A stretch of DNA of 64,000 nt from Dryocola sp036489025 (GCA_036489025.1 DASXGN010000001.1:62001-126000); one strand, 5' to 3'; shown: positions 47,520-55,821, counted from the stretch's first letter. Translations and numbers: made by a program. The notes: generated from the sequence alone by a model not told the origin.

Positions 47520-47606
47520 GCGAAGGTGGCGGAATTGGTAGACGCGCTAGCTTCAGGTGTTAGTGTTCTTACGGACGTGAGGGTTCAAGTCCCTCTCTTC
47601 GCACCA
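47520..47606 (+). tRNA. leuP: tRNA-Leu (CAG), second of three
   Basis: Identical to the first copy over all 87 bases, including GTTC in the variable arm. It is separated from it by 32 bases, with CCA encoded. Confidence 0.97.
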
Positions 47607-47632
47607 ATGCGATGACGATATCAAAAACCTGT

Positions 47633-47719
47633 GCGAAGGTGGCGGAATTGGTAGACGCGCTAGCTTCAGGTGTTAGTGTCCTTACGGACGTGAGGGTTCA
47701 AGTCCCTCTCTTCGCACCA
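47633..47719 (+). tRNA. leuV: tRNA-Leu (CAG), third of three
   Basis: Differs from the other two by one base: GTCC instead of GTTC in the variable arm, which makes the stem fully Watson-Crick with GGAC. The spacer from the second copy is 26 bases. No integrase or attachment repeat was seen after it. Confidence 0.97.
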
Positions 47720-47777
47720 CTTCCTTGTTGTTTCCCAGAAACGCTCCAGCTGTTCCTCAGTTATTCTCAGCATTACT

Positions 47778-48014
47778 TTATCTCCCCCAAAGATTCATCA
47801 TCACCAAAGCAAGCCCGCTGGCAAAAGCCACGCCCGACGGCAGCAGCACGTAATGGCGCAGGCGTTTGTGATACAGCATGACCGTTGAGGCCACTAAACC
47901 CAGCACCACCAGCGCTCGCCACTGGCTGAACGAAAGTTCCAGATACGTTAAGGCCGCGACTATCAAACCCGGTACCACCACTCCCCAGGCGCTTTCAAGG
48001 CTGCGTTGCAACAT
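47778..48014 (-). CDS. Small membrane protein, DUF1435 type (YjjZ-like)
   Basis: A 78-residue protein with two or three hydrophobic segments (VVVPGLIVAALTYLELSF, ALVVLGLVASTVML, LPSGVAFASGLALVMMNL). Its position between the leu tRNAs and fhuF is that of E. coli yjjZ, and I believe it belongs to the same family, but I could not compare them in full. A Fur box lies 20 bases before the start, so iron repression is likely. Function is unknown. Confidence 0.7.
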   Translation of the reverse strand: MLQRSLESAWGVVVPGLIVAALTYLELSFSQWRALVVLGLVASTVMLYHKRLRHYVLLPSGVAFASGLALVMMNLWGR

Positions 48015-48033
48015 ACCGTCTATCTCTTCAATT

Positions 48034-48052
48034 GGTAATGATAACCAATATC
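48034..48052. promoter_or_regulatory. Fur box upstream of the DUF1435 gene
   Basis: GGTAATGATAACCAATATC matches the 19-base Fur consensus GATAATGATAATCATTATC at 16 positions. It lies just before the minus-strand small membrane protein gene, and 230 bases before the diguanylate cyclase on the other strand. Confidence 0.82.
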
Positions 48053-48283
48053 ATATGATAAAAATTCTCATATGTCTGCGTAAAACGCCTGCCGCTATCG
48101 AAACGATAGATGAGCTTTACGCAACAGCGGATGACAGAAATTCATGAAGGTGATAGATTGAGCGCTAACGTTAATAAAACTCATCAATTATATAAAACAA
48201 CGTTACTTATTATTCCGCAAACGCTCTAAACACCCTTGCGAATACGCAACTCCTGACATCTGACCTAAAGACTTATTCTCGAT

Positions 48284-49339
48284 ATGACGGCAAAAAACTG
48301 GCGGGCATTACTGAAAGGAAAGCATCAGCTTTCTTTACGTTTATTTTTATTGTTGAATGCGCTTTCCGCCGCGTTCAGCATGGCAAGCCCCGTCTTCCAT
48401 ACGCAGCACATCACGGTGCCGGTGCTCCTGGTGCTGGCGCTCAGCGTTGTTTTCCTTTTTTGGCAATTGGCTGATAAACAAAGATTAATCAATATTAACC
48501 TGGTGTCATTATTGCTTGGCGTATTATGGGCATGGCATATCGTTATTAAAAATAATGCGATTCCGAATACCGACGCCTCCTTTTTGATAATCGCCCTGCT
48601 GACCATTTTATTTATTGGTTCTATCTCTTTTATCAATAATATAGCGGCGTTCACCGTCCACTGCCTGCCGGTCACTCTCACCGTGCTGTGGCTCGATCAG
48701 GGCGAACACTGGCTGCGCGTGCTCTATTCAATTGCCCTGCCGGGCATCGGCATTACCATCCAGCATGTCATTCAGCGGCAAAACGATAAATTTACCCAGC
48801 GGCTGATGAATAAGCTGCTCGAAGAGAAAGAAACGCTCAGCGATCTGAGCATGATCGATCCGCTCACCGGCCTGTATAACCGCCGGGGGTTTCAAAACCG
48901 GCTGGAAAACGTAATGTCCGTCGGCACCGGCAACCACTTCGTGCTGCTGCTGGATATCGATCATTTCAAAGCTTACAACGACAACTACGGGCACAGCATG
49001 GGCGATCAGGCGCTGATCCGCGTTTCGGCTGCCATCCGCGATGCGGTGCGCTCGCGGGACATCGTCACCCGCTACGGCGGCGAAGAGTTTATGGTGATGC
49101 TGACCAACCTTGACGCCGAGATGGCCTTGCAAACCGCCGAACGCATTCGCCAGCGCGTGTATGACCTGCACCTCTTTAATGAAGAGGTTGCCACCAATGT
49201 GACGATCAGCATCGGCCTTGCGCCGCTGCAAGCCGAAGGTATCGACGAGGCGTTAAGAATGGCGGACAAAGCGCTTTACCGCGCAAAACATCAGGGCCGC
49301 AACAGCATCCTGACCAGCGACTCGTTGCAGGCAGCCTGA
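48284..49339 (+). CDS. Membrane diguanylate cyclase (GGDEF protein)
   Basis: Predicted to make cyclic di-GMP from two GTP. Of 351 residues, the first 165 hold about six membrane helices of MASE type. A short coiled region leads to the GGDEF domain (about 185-345) with metal site D225 in LLLDIDHFKAYNDNYGH. The active GGEEF is at 265-269 and an inhibitory RxxD site (RSRD, 256-259) lies five residues before it. Both sites are intact, so an active, product-inhibited enzyme is expected. It sits alone between two iron-regulated genes; no EAL partner is nearby. Confidence 0.92.
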   Translation: MTAKNWRALLKGKHQLSLRLFLLLNALSAAFSMASPVFHTQHITVPVLLVLALSVVFLFWQLADKQRLININLVSLLLGVLWAWHIVIKNNAIPNTDASFLIIALLTILFIGSISFINNIAAFTVHCLPVTLTVLWLDQGEHWLRVLYSIALPGIGITIQHVIQRQNDKFTQRLMNKLLEEKETLSDLSMIDPLTGLYNRRGFQNRLENVMSVGTGNHFVLLLDIDHFKAYNDNYGHSMGDQALIRVSAAIRDAVRSRDIVTRYGGEEFMVMLTNLDAEMALQTAERIRQRVYDLHLFNEEVATNVTISIGLAPLQAEGIDEALRMADKALYRAKHQGRNSILTSDSLQAA

Positions 49340-49418
49340 TCTCGCTCACTCTTTTACGCCGGCTGCACGAGAAGCGCACAATTTCGTCTTGCTAACGGCA
49401 ATGCCTATAGTTAGGATT

Positions 49419-49437
49419 GGCAATCATTATCATTTAG
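49419..49437. promoter_or_regulatory. Fur box in the fhuF promoter
   Basis: GGCAATCATTATCATTTAG holds three tandem NATWAT-like hexamers (AATCAT, TATCAT, TTAGAT). It lies 20 bases before the fhuF ATG and directly after a -35/-10 pair TTGCTA (49389) and TAGGAT (49412). Confidence 0.8.
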
Positions 49438-49457
49438 ATTACCGGTTTTATCAGGCG

Positions 49458-50246
49458 ATGGCATTCCAGTCTTCACAACTTATCGACGATCTCGCATGGC
49501 AGAGGCCCTTCCGGCGCGCTGAGCCATCGCTTGCCGACGAGCTGCGCGAGCACTTCGCCACGCATCGGGCGCATTTCAACGATATCATCCGGCTCAGCGA
49601 GCCGCTGCCTGAGACGGCCCTCACCTTCTATCAATGGGCCCAGCCCGCCACGCTAACTTCTCTGCTGGCGCGCTATGCGGATCATATCTACCGCGAGCAG
49701 CCTCAGCAGCCGCGTGAGGGCAAACCGCTGAAGTCACTGTGGGCGCAGTGGTATCTTGGCCTGCTGGTTCCGCCGCTGATAATGGCGCTGGTCACGCATC
49801 CGCGCGCGCTGGATATCAGCCCGGCACAAATTCACGTTGAGTTTCACGAATCGGGCCGCGCCGCAGCCTTCTGGCTGGACGTGCAGGAAGACAGGGCCGC
49901 AACCGTGCTGCCGCTGCGCCTGCGCTTGGAAAAACTCATCGTTGAGGGCGTGCTGCCGATAGTCAACGCGCTGGAAGACAGCGGGGACATCAACGGCAAG
50001 CTCATCTGGGCGAATACCGGCTATCTGATCAACTGGCTGCTGGGCGAAATCAAAGACCTGCTCGGCGATGAGGCGGTGAGCGACCTGCGCCACGCCTGCT
50101 TCTTCGAAAGCCAGTTGTCCAACGGACAAAATAATCCGCTGTACCGCACCGTGGTGCCCCGAGAAGGCCTGCTGGTACGCCGCACCTGCTGCCAGCGCTA
50201 CAAGCTGCCGGGCGTTCAGGGCTGCGGTGACTGCACCTTAAAATGA
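49458..50246 (+). CDS. fhuF: Ferric-siderophore reductase FhuF
   Basis: Cytosolic [2Fe-2S] protein that reduces iron from hydroxamate siderophores. It has 262 residues as in E. coli, with the atypical cluster ligands C244, C245, C256 and C259 in TCCQRYKLPGVQGCGDC. The start is the ATG of MAFQSSQLIDD. A longer frame exists from 49389 but it would cover the promoter and Fur box, so it is rejected. Confidence 0.95.
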   Translation: MAFQSSQLIDDLAWQRPFRRAEPSLADELREHFATHRAHFNDIIRLSEPLPETALTFYQWAQPATLTSLLARYADHIYREQPQQPREGKPLKSLWAQWYLGLLVPPLIMALVTHPRALDISPAQIHVEFHESGRAAAFWLDVQEDRAATVLPLRLRLEKLIVEGVLPIVNALEDSGDINGKLIWANTGYLINWLLGEIKDLLGDEAVSDLRHACFFESQLSNGQNNPLYRTVVPREGLLVRRTCCQRYKLPGVQGCGDCTLK

Positions 50247-50276
50247 AAACACCGCCCTCTTCGGCGGTGTTTTTTT
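50247..50276. terminator. Bidirectional terminator between fhuF and the PTS IIC gene
   Basis: ACACCGCC and GGCGGTGT pair around CTCTTC at 50249-50270. T6 follows and A4 precedes. The two genes converge here. Confidence 0.92.
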
Positions 50277-50296
50277 ATGGCTAGCAGGCTTCAGGC

Positions 50297-51643
50297 TTAG
50301 GCGGCCTGCTGGCTCTCTTCATCGGCCGTTTTCTGCGCTTCTTCCGCTTCCTGCTCTAACAGCTGCTTCTCGTACACTTTAAAGAACGGGAAGTAGATGA
50401 TGGCGGAAACGACGGCCAGCAGCACGACGAGGATCGCAGCGCGGAAATCCCAGCCCAGCGCCCAGGCGGCACCAATCGGCGCCGGAGCCGTCCACGGCAC
50501 GACGGAAATCACGCGGCCAATCAGGTCCATTTTCATCGCGCCCCACGCCAGCACGGCGTTCACCATCGGCGCCAGCAGGAACGGAATGAAGAACACCGGG
50601 TTCATCACGATTGGCGTCCCGAAGATCACCGGTTCGTTAATGTTGAAGCAAGTCGGCACGATACTCAGGCGACCGATAGAACGCAGGTGCGCCGACTTAC
50701 TGCGCAGGTAGCAAATCACCAGCCCCATGGTGGCACCGGAACCGCCGACAACGATAAAGAACGTCCAGAACGCTTCCATAAAGATATGCGGCAGAGGAGC
50801 ACCCTGCGCCAGCGCGCTCTGGTTCATGCCAAGGTTGGTCAGCCAGAACATTTGCAGCATGCCGGAAACAATCGCCGCGCCGTGGATCCCCGCGAACCAC
50901 AGCAGGTGGCCAATTAGCACCGCCAGCAGAATCGCAGGCAGTGAATCTGCTGCGGAAACCAGCGGTTTAAACAGCGACATGATGGCCTGGGGGATCAGCA
51001 TATCGAACTGCGACTGGATGAGCAGGCTAAGCGGATAAAGCGTCAGCACCACCACCAGTACCGGGATCAGCAGATCAAAAGAGTTTTTGATCATCGGAGG
51101 AACCTGGTCCGGCAGCTTGATGCCAATGTTATGCGCCTTCAGAAAACGCATCATCTCGACGCAGTAAATCGCCACCAGAATCGCGGTGAAGATACCGGTG
51201 CCGCCAAGGCTGTCCACCGGCATCGCACCTTTGGTTTTCGGCGCGGCAACCAGCAGGAAAGCCATCAGCGACAGCATGGCGCACATAAACGGATCCAGAC
51301 CGTGCGACTTCACATAGTGCTTGCCGAGGTTATAGGCAATGGCCGCACAGATGTAGATAGACATGATGCCCATCGTCATATCGAACGGCGTCAGGATTTG
51401 CCCCTCGAAATGTTTGGCCGCGTCCAGCCACGCGCGGGCAAAGCCCCAGGTGGTATCCGGCGAGAAAGGAGGATAGGCAAAGACCAGCAGGAACGATCCG
51501 ACAATCATAAACGGCATGGCGGAAATAAAGCCGTCACGGATAGCCATAACGTGGCGCTGGGAAGAAATTCTCCCGGCGACCGGGCTGACGTAGTTCTCAA
51601 CAAAACGGAAAATCAAATTAAAGGCGGCATGGTTAGAAGACAT
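50297..51643 (-). CDS. PTS lactose/cellobiose-family IIC permease
   Basis: Membrane sugar channel of a phosphotransferase system, 448 residues with about ten helices. The family motif is FNINEPVIFGTPIVMNPVFFIPF near 340-362, and GIHGAAIVSGMLQMFW is near 248-263. It resembles the CelB/ChbC group. The tail is acidic and Glu/Ala-rich. The IIB gene lies 13 bases upstream; no IIA or glycosidase gene is next to it, so the sugar is unknown. Confidence 0.9.
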   Translation of the reverse strand: MSSNHAAFNLIFRFVENYVSPVAGRISSQRHVMAIRDGFISAMPFMIVGSFLLVFAYPPFSPDTTWGFARAWLDAAKHFEGQILTPFDMTMGIMSIYICAAIAYNLGKHYVKSHGLDPFMCAMLSLMAFLLVAAPKTKGAMPVDSLGGTGIFTAILVAIYCVEMMRFLKAHNIGIKLPDQVPPMIKNSFDLLIPVLVVVLTLYPLSLLIQSQFDMLIPQAIMSLFKPLVSAADSLPAILLAVLIGHLLWFAGIHGAAIVSGMLQMFWLTNLGMNQSALAQGAPLPHIFMEAFWTFFIVVGGSGATMGLVICYLRSKSAHLRSIGRLSIVPTCFNINEPVIFGTPIVMNPVFFIPFLLAPMVNAVLAWGAMKMDLIGRVISVVPWTAPAPIGAAWALGWDFRAAILVVLLAVVSAIIYFPFFKVYEKQLLEQEAEEAQKTADEESQQAA

Positions 51644-51656
51644 TGTCGTTCTCCTG

Positions 51657-51962
51657 TCAGGCTATCAACGCGAGTGCGTCAGCGAGAATCTTATCGCCGC
51701 GCATCATTCCGTAATCCATAGGGTTAATCACCGTGACCGGGATCTGTTTGGGTGCTGCCTGCGCTTTAAAATCCTCCAGACGGTATTTGATTTGTGGCCC
51801 GAGTAGACAGCAATCGTAACCGGGCATTTCGTCGGTAAACTCTTCGAGGCCGACCGCTTTGATTTCGACATCAATCTGTTGCACTAACGCGGCTTGCTTC
51901 ATCCTGTTCACGACCATGCTGGTAGACATACCAGCGGCACAGCATAAAAGGATACGTTTCAT
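51657..51962 (-). CDS. PTS lactose/cellobiose-family IIB component
   Basis: A 101-residue soluble phosphocarrier that begins MKRILLCCAAGMSTSMVVNRM. The second of the two cysteines, C8, is the phospho-cysteine by alignment with the CxAGMSTS motif of ChbB. LLGPQIKYRL near 53-62 is also typical. It is the first gene of the two-gene PTS operon. A nested palindrome lies 54 bases or more upstream. Confidence 0.9.
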   Translation of the reverse strand: MKRILLCCAAGMSTSMVVNRMKQAALVQQIDVEIKAVGLEEFTDEMPGYDCCLLGPQIKYRLEDFKAQAAPKQIPVTVINPMDYGMMRGDKILADALALIA

Positions 51963-52015
51963 AGACTGCTCTTATTATTAGGTACAGGGGGTGGTTACAG
52001 GCTCAGTATTCCTTG

Positions 52016-52070
52016 CTCCTTCACACTCTGCAACCGGTTACTGTAACCGGTTTCGGTGATTGTGAAGGAG
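52016..52070. promoter_or_regulatory. Nested inverted repeat, candidate operator
   Basis: An inner perfect palindrome has arms AACCGGTTAC and GTAACCGGTT around a single T (52032-52052). An outer pair, CTCCTTCACA (52016-52025) and TGTGAAGGAG (52061-52070), has almost the same centre. It lies between the divergent IIB gene and the YbaK-type gene. It looks like a regulator site; the regulator is not in the near neighbourhood unless it is the TetR protein downstream. Confidence 0.7.
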
Positions 52071-52167
52071 ATCCAAAATTCATTGAAATAATGCTGGCAA
52101 AACATAAGCGGTTTACAGAAAGCCCAACCTTATGCGAAATTATTTGCGCCCAAATCAGGAGAATTTC

Positions 52168-52626
52168 ATGAGTCTGCAGTCTGTGCGGCAATTCTTTGCC
52201 GACCACGCCCCCGATATCGATATTATCGAGCTTAATCAAAGCACTGCTACCGTTGCCCTTGCCGCCGCTGCGCACCACGTTGAACCCGGCCAGATAGCCA
52301 AGACGCTATCGTTAAAGGTTAAAAATGACGTCGTGCTGATCGTCGCCAAAGGGGACGCCCGGCTGGATAACAAAAAGCTCAAGGCCGCCTTCGGCGCGAA
52401 AGCCCGCATGCTCAGCAGCGATGAGGTGGTCACCTGGACCGGACATCCGGTTGGCGGCGTCTGCCCCTTCGGCCTGGAAAATCCCCTCGCCGTCTACTGC
52501 GACGTTTCGCTCCGGCAATATGAAGAAGTGCTCCCCGCCGCCGGCGCTATTCACAGCGCGGTGCGCATCGCCCCGACGCGCTTAGCGGAACTCACCGCCG
52601 CCAAATGGGTCGACGTTTGCCTCTGA
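52168..52626 (+). CDS. YbaK/EbsC-family aminoacyl-tRNA deacylase
   Basis: Predicted trans-editing factor that hydrolyses mischarged tRNA, of the INS superfamily. It has 152 residues, with the conserved active-site lysine in QIAKTLSLK and the later GHPVGGVCPFGL motif. AGGAG lies 6 bases before the ATG of MSLQSVRQFF. The precise tRNA substrate cannot be told. It is divergent from the PTS genes. Confidence 0.85.
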   Translation: MSLQSVRQFFADHAPDIDIIELNQSTATVALAAAAHHVEPGQIAKTLSLKVKNDVVLIVAKGDARLDNKKLKAAFGAKARMLSSDEVVTWTGHPVGGVCPFGLENPLAVYCDVSLRQYEEVLPAAGAIHSAVRIAPTRLAELTAAKWVDVCL

Positions 52627-52863
52627 ATACAATAGATAAAGAAAGCGCGGCTGATGACCGTTTCAATGAAGAGTTGTGGACAACATCACGGGCGGATGAA
52701 GCGTGAAAGCGTAGCTCGTCGCCAATATTGATGAAAAAGCATCCGCAGACGGTTATCTGGTGAAAGGTTGATCTGGCACGTCACAGCGTGCCCTCGGAGA
52801 TATGCTACAAAGGGTCAGCGTTAATTTTGAGCGACGACCTCGCTCTATTCTCCAGGGTAAAGC

Positions 52864-53640
52864 ATGCAGACAGATGTCAACACGCAGCGGGACGTCACCC
52901 GCCTTTGTATTCAGTGCGCGCTTTTTTTGTTGCAGCACGGGGCAGAAAGCGCGCTGGTAGAAGAGCTCTCCACGCGCCTCGGTATTGCGCTAGGCATGGA
53001 CAGCGTCGAAAGCTCAATTTCAGCGAACGCTATCGTGCTAAGCACCATCAAAGATAACCAGTGCCTGACCACCACGCGCAAAAACATCGACCGCGGCATT
53101 AACATGCACATGGTGACCGAAGTGCAGCACATCGTGATCATGGCAGAACACAGGCTGCTGGACAGCAAAGACGTTTTGAAGCGCTTCGAGCACATCAGGC
53201 CGCTGCGCTATCCGCGCTGGCTGGTGGTGCTCATGGTCGGGCTGTCCTGCGGCTGTTTCTGTAAGCTGAACAACGGCGGATGGGACGGAGCCTTCGTGGC
53301 CTTTGTCGCCAGCTCGCTGGCCATGTACGTGCGCCAGGTCTTCACCCAGCGCCATCTCCATCCGCAGATAAATTTCTGCATCACCGCCTTTGTTGCCACC
53401 ACGGTTTCGGGCCTGCTGATCGCCAAAGGGCCGTTTGCCAGCACGTCAAATATCGCGATGGCGGCCAGCGTCCTGCTGCTGGTGCCGGGCTTCCCGCTGA
53501 TCAACGCCGTTGCCGACATGTTCAAAGGCCACGTCAACACCGGCCTTGCCCGCTGGGCGATGGCCAGCCTGCTCACGCTCGCCACCTGCATCGGGGTGAT
53601 CATGGCGATGTCGGTCTGGGGGCTGCGCGGATGGGCGTAA
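52864..53640 (+). CDS. yjjP: ThrE-type exporter subunit YjjP
   Basis: Larger half of a split threonine/serine exporter (ThrE family); in E. coli YjjPB is linked to succinate export. It has 258 residues: a cytosolic N-terminal half with the family segment LLQHGAESALVEELSTRLG near 22-40, then five hydrophobic helices. It overlaps yjjB by 10 bases. Confidence 0.93.
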   Translation: MQTDVNTQRDVTRLCIQCALFLLQHGAESALVEELSTRLGIALGMDSVESSISANAIVLSTIKDNQCLTTTRKNIDRGINMHMVTEVQHIVIMAEHRLLDSKDVLKRFEHIRPLRYPRWLVVLMVGLSCGCFCKLNNGGWDGAFVAFVASSLAMYVRQVFTQRHLHPQINFCITAFVATTVSGLLIAKGPFASTSNIAMAASVLLLVPGFPLINAVADMFKGHVNTGLARWAMASLLTLATCIGVIMAMSVWGLRGWA

Positions 53641-54104
53641 TCGAATTTATCCTCGCGCTGCTTCAGGACATGATGCTGGCGGCGATCCCCGCGCTGGGCT
53701 TTGCCATGGTCTTTAACGTTCCGCGTCGGGCGCTGCCCTACTGCGCGCTGCTGGGCGCTATCGGCCACGGCTCGCGCATGGCGATGATGACCGCCGGCGT
53801 CAACATTGAGTGGAGCTCGTTTATCGCGGCGATTCTGGTCGGCATGATTGGCATCCAGTGGTCGCGCTGGTATCTCGCGCATCCCAAGGTCTTTACCGTC
53901 GCGGCCGTCATCCCCATGTTCCCCGGTATTTCTGCCTACACGGCGATGATCTCCGCCGTGAAGATGAGCCATTTTGGCTACAGCGAAGACCTGCTGATCC
54001 TGCTGGTTACCAACTTCCTGAAGGCGTCGTTTATCGTGGGCGCACTGTCGATTGGCCTGTCGCTGCCGGGGCTATGGCTTTATCGTAAGCGCCCGCGGGT
54101 GTAG
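53631..54104 (+). CDS. yjjB: ThrE-type exporter subunit YjjB
   Basis: Smaller membrane half of the YjjPB exporter, 157 residues with about five helices. It contains LLGAIGHGSRMAMM near 41-54 and VAAVIPMFPGISAYTAM near 92-108. The ATG (MGVIEFILALL) lies inside the end of yjjP in another frame, which gives the E. coli length. A longer open frame upstream is antisense-like shadow of yjjP and is rejected. Confidence 0.93.
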   Translation: MGVIEFILALLQDMMLAAIPALGFAMVFNVPRRALPYCALLGAIGHGSRMAMMTAGVNIEWSSFIAAILVGMIGIQWSRWYLAHPKVFTVAAVIPMFPGISAYTAMISAVKMSHFGYSEDLLILLVTNFLKASFIVGALSIGLSLPGLWLYRKRPRV

Positions 54105-54164
54105 CAACTTTGCGCGAGCTTTGTGATTTAATGTACCGGCCACCGACAATGCTAAGGAGCCCGC

Positions 54165-54806
54165 GTGGAAAGCCACGATCGCTATCTTCCGGAGCGCTTT
54201 GACGAAGCGAGCCTGAAAGACAAAATATTTTTGAGCGCCATCAGCCTGTTTGCCGAATTCGGCCTGAACGGCGCGCGCATGGAGCAAATCGCCGAGAAAG
54301 CGGGCACCACAAAACGCATGGTGGTTTATCACTTTAAAAGCAAAGAGCTGCTTTACGTGCAGGTGCTGGAATACGTCTACACGCAGATTCGCGGCGCGGA
54401 GCGTCAGCTAAATCTCGCCAGTCTGCCGCCGGTTGAGGCAATGGTTGAACTGGTCGAATGGACGTTTGATTTCCATGCCGCGCACCCGGACTTCATCCGC
54501 ATTATCTGCATGGAGAACATGCAGCGCGGGCGCTTTGTAAAAGAGTCGACCTACCTGCGCGAAATCAACCGCAGCGCGCTTGAGCTGCTGGAAGACATCC
54601 TTGCACGCGGACAGGCAAAACAGCTGTTCAGCAAGGCGGTCAACGCCAAAGACGTGCATCGCCTGGTGAGCAGCTTCAGCTTTTATCACGTCGCCAACAG
54701 CTACACCTTCTCCAACCTGTTTGAGGCAGGCCAGGATCCGGCGGGCAGCAACGACCATTATCGTGAAATGGCGGTGCAGGTTGTGCTGCGCTATATCGGC
54801 CCCTAG
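54165..54806 (+). CDS. TetR-family transcriptional regulator
   Basis: A 213-residue regulator with a typical N-terminal helix-turn-helix (FAEFGLNGARMEQIAEKAGTTKRMVVYHFKSKELLYVQVLE, about 30-70). The C-terminal ligand domain resembles that of RutR-like proteins. The start is GTG with AAGGAG 6 bases upstream; no nearby ATG fits. It lies 60 bases after yjjB and 44 before ohrR, same strand. Its target is unknown. Confidence 0.88.
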   Translation: MESHDRYLPERFDEASLKDKIFLSAISLFAEFGLNGARMEQIAEKAGTTKRMVVYHFKSKELLYVQVLEYVYTQIRGAERQLNLASLPPVEAMVELVEWTFDFHAAHPDFIRIICMENMQRGRFVKESTYLREINRSALELLEDILARGQAKQLFSKAVNAKDVHRLVSSFSFYHVANSYTFSNLFEAGQDPAGSNDHYREMAVQVVLRYIGP

Positions 54807-54850
54807 TTAATTAACTTGCAATTAAATCGCGCACTATCTATATTCAAACT

Positions 54851-55297
54851 ATGAAAACGACGCCGACGACCCCAAACGCGCTGCTGCTGGATAACCAGCT
54901 CTGCTTTGCGCTCTACTCCGCGAACCTGGCGGTGAACAAACTGTACCGGCAGCTGCTGGCCCCGCTGGGCCTGACGTATCCGCAGTATATTGTGATGCTG
55001 GTACTCTGGGAGCAGGATGACGTCACGGTGTCGGAAATCGGCGAGCGGCTGTTTCTGGATTCGGCCACCCTAACCCCGCTGCTCAAACGCCTTGAGGCGG
55101 CGGGCCTGGTTACCCGCAGCCGCTCGCGCCAGGATGAACGCCAGGTTGCCGTCACGCTCACCGAAGCAGGCAAAGCGTTGCAGGCAAAGGCCAAAGAGAT
55201 TCCGGAATCAGTGCGCTGCGCCTCGGCGTGCAGCGTGGATTCCATGCTCGAACTTAAGGCCCGGCTCGAAACGCTCCGTCAGAATCTCGGCGAATAA
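54851..55297 (+). CDS. ohrR: Organic hydroperoxide sensor OhrR (MarR family)
   Basis: Represses ohr until its reactive cysteine is oxidised by organic peroxides. It has 148 residues, with the sensing cysteine C18 in LLLDNQLCFALYSANLAVNKLY. The winged helix is at about 50-105 (VSEIGERLFLDSATLTPLLKRLEAAGLVTRSR). It stands 95 bases before ohr. Confidence 0.93.
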   Translation: MKTTPTTPNALLLDNQLCFALYSANLAVNKLYRQLLAPLGLTYPQYIVMLVLWEQDDVTVSEIGERLFLDSATLTPLLKRLEAAGLVTRSRSRQDERQVAVTLTEAGKALQAKAKEIPESVRCASACSVDSMLELKARLETLRQNLGE

Positions 55298-55300
55298 CTC

Positions 55301-55327
55301 AGCCGGACGCGCCCGGCGCATCCGGCT
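55301..55327. repeat. REP-like hairpin between ohrR and ohr
   Basis: AGCCGGACGCG and CGCATCCGGCT pair with one mismatch around CCCGG. The sequence is similar to enterobacterial extragenic palindromes and is not followed by a T run. Only one copy was seen in the window. Confidence 0.6.
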
Positions 55328-55392
55328 TAAAAAACACAAATAAATAGCACACGATTTTATCGCACACATAAAAGCAAGATAAGGAACCTGCC

Positions 55393-55821
55393 ATGTCATT
55401 AGAAAAAGTTGTTTATACCGCAAAAGCAAAAGCCACCGGTGGCCGCGACGGCCGCGCAACCTCTTCCGACGGCGTGCTCGACGTCAAATTAGGCGTGCCA
55501 AAAGAGATGGGCGGCGCGGGCGGTGAAGTCACCAACCCCGAGCAGCTGTTTGCGGCGGGTTATTCAGCCTGCTTCCTCGGCGCGATGAAGTTCGTCGCCG
55601 CCCGCGACAAAATCAGCATGCCAAAAGAAGCGTTTATCGAAGGCGAAGTCGGGATTGGCCCGCTGCCGACCGGCTTTGGGATTGAAGCCAAACTGAATAT
55701 CCACCTGCCGGAGATGGACGCGGCGGAAGCCAAAAAGCTGGTTGATGCCGCACATATCGTCTGCCCGTATTCCAACGCCACGCGCGGGAATATTGACGTC
55801 ACGCTGAATATCATCAGTTAA
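55393..55821 (+). CDS. ohr: Organic hydroperoxide reductase Ohr
   Basis: Thiol peroxidase of the Ohr/OsmC family that detoxifies organic and fatty-acid hydroperoxides. It has 142 residues, with the catalytic pair C60 (GYSACFLGAMKF) and C124 (AHIVCPYSNATR). AAGGAAC precedes the ATG. It is regulated most likely by the adjacent OhrR. Confidence 0.96.
   Translation: MSLEKVVYTAKAKATGGRDGRATSSDGVLDVKLGVPKEMGGAGGEVTNPEQLFAAGYSACFLGAMKFVAARDKISMPKEAFIEGEVGIGPLPTGFGIEAKLNIHLPEMDAAEAKKLVDAAHIVCPYSNATRGNIDVTLNIIS

Noticed and set aside
47335..47541. Small open frames running through the leucine tRNA genes
   Set aside because: They only translate tRNA sequence and contain the same peptide at each copy.
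47401..47719. Tandem near-identical repeats that could suggest a CRISPR or duplication array
   Set aside because: Each unit is a complete 87-base tRNA-Leu with anticodon CAG and encoded CCA.
49389..49457. N-terminal extension of fhuF
   Set aside because: It would translate the promoter and Fur box and does not match the family length.
53280..53630. Upstream extension of the yjjB frame
   Set aside because: The extra part overlaps yjjP in another frame and reads as Arg/His/Cys-rich nonsense; the ATG at 53631 gives the family length.
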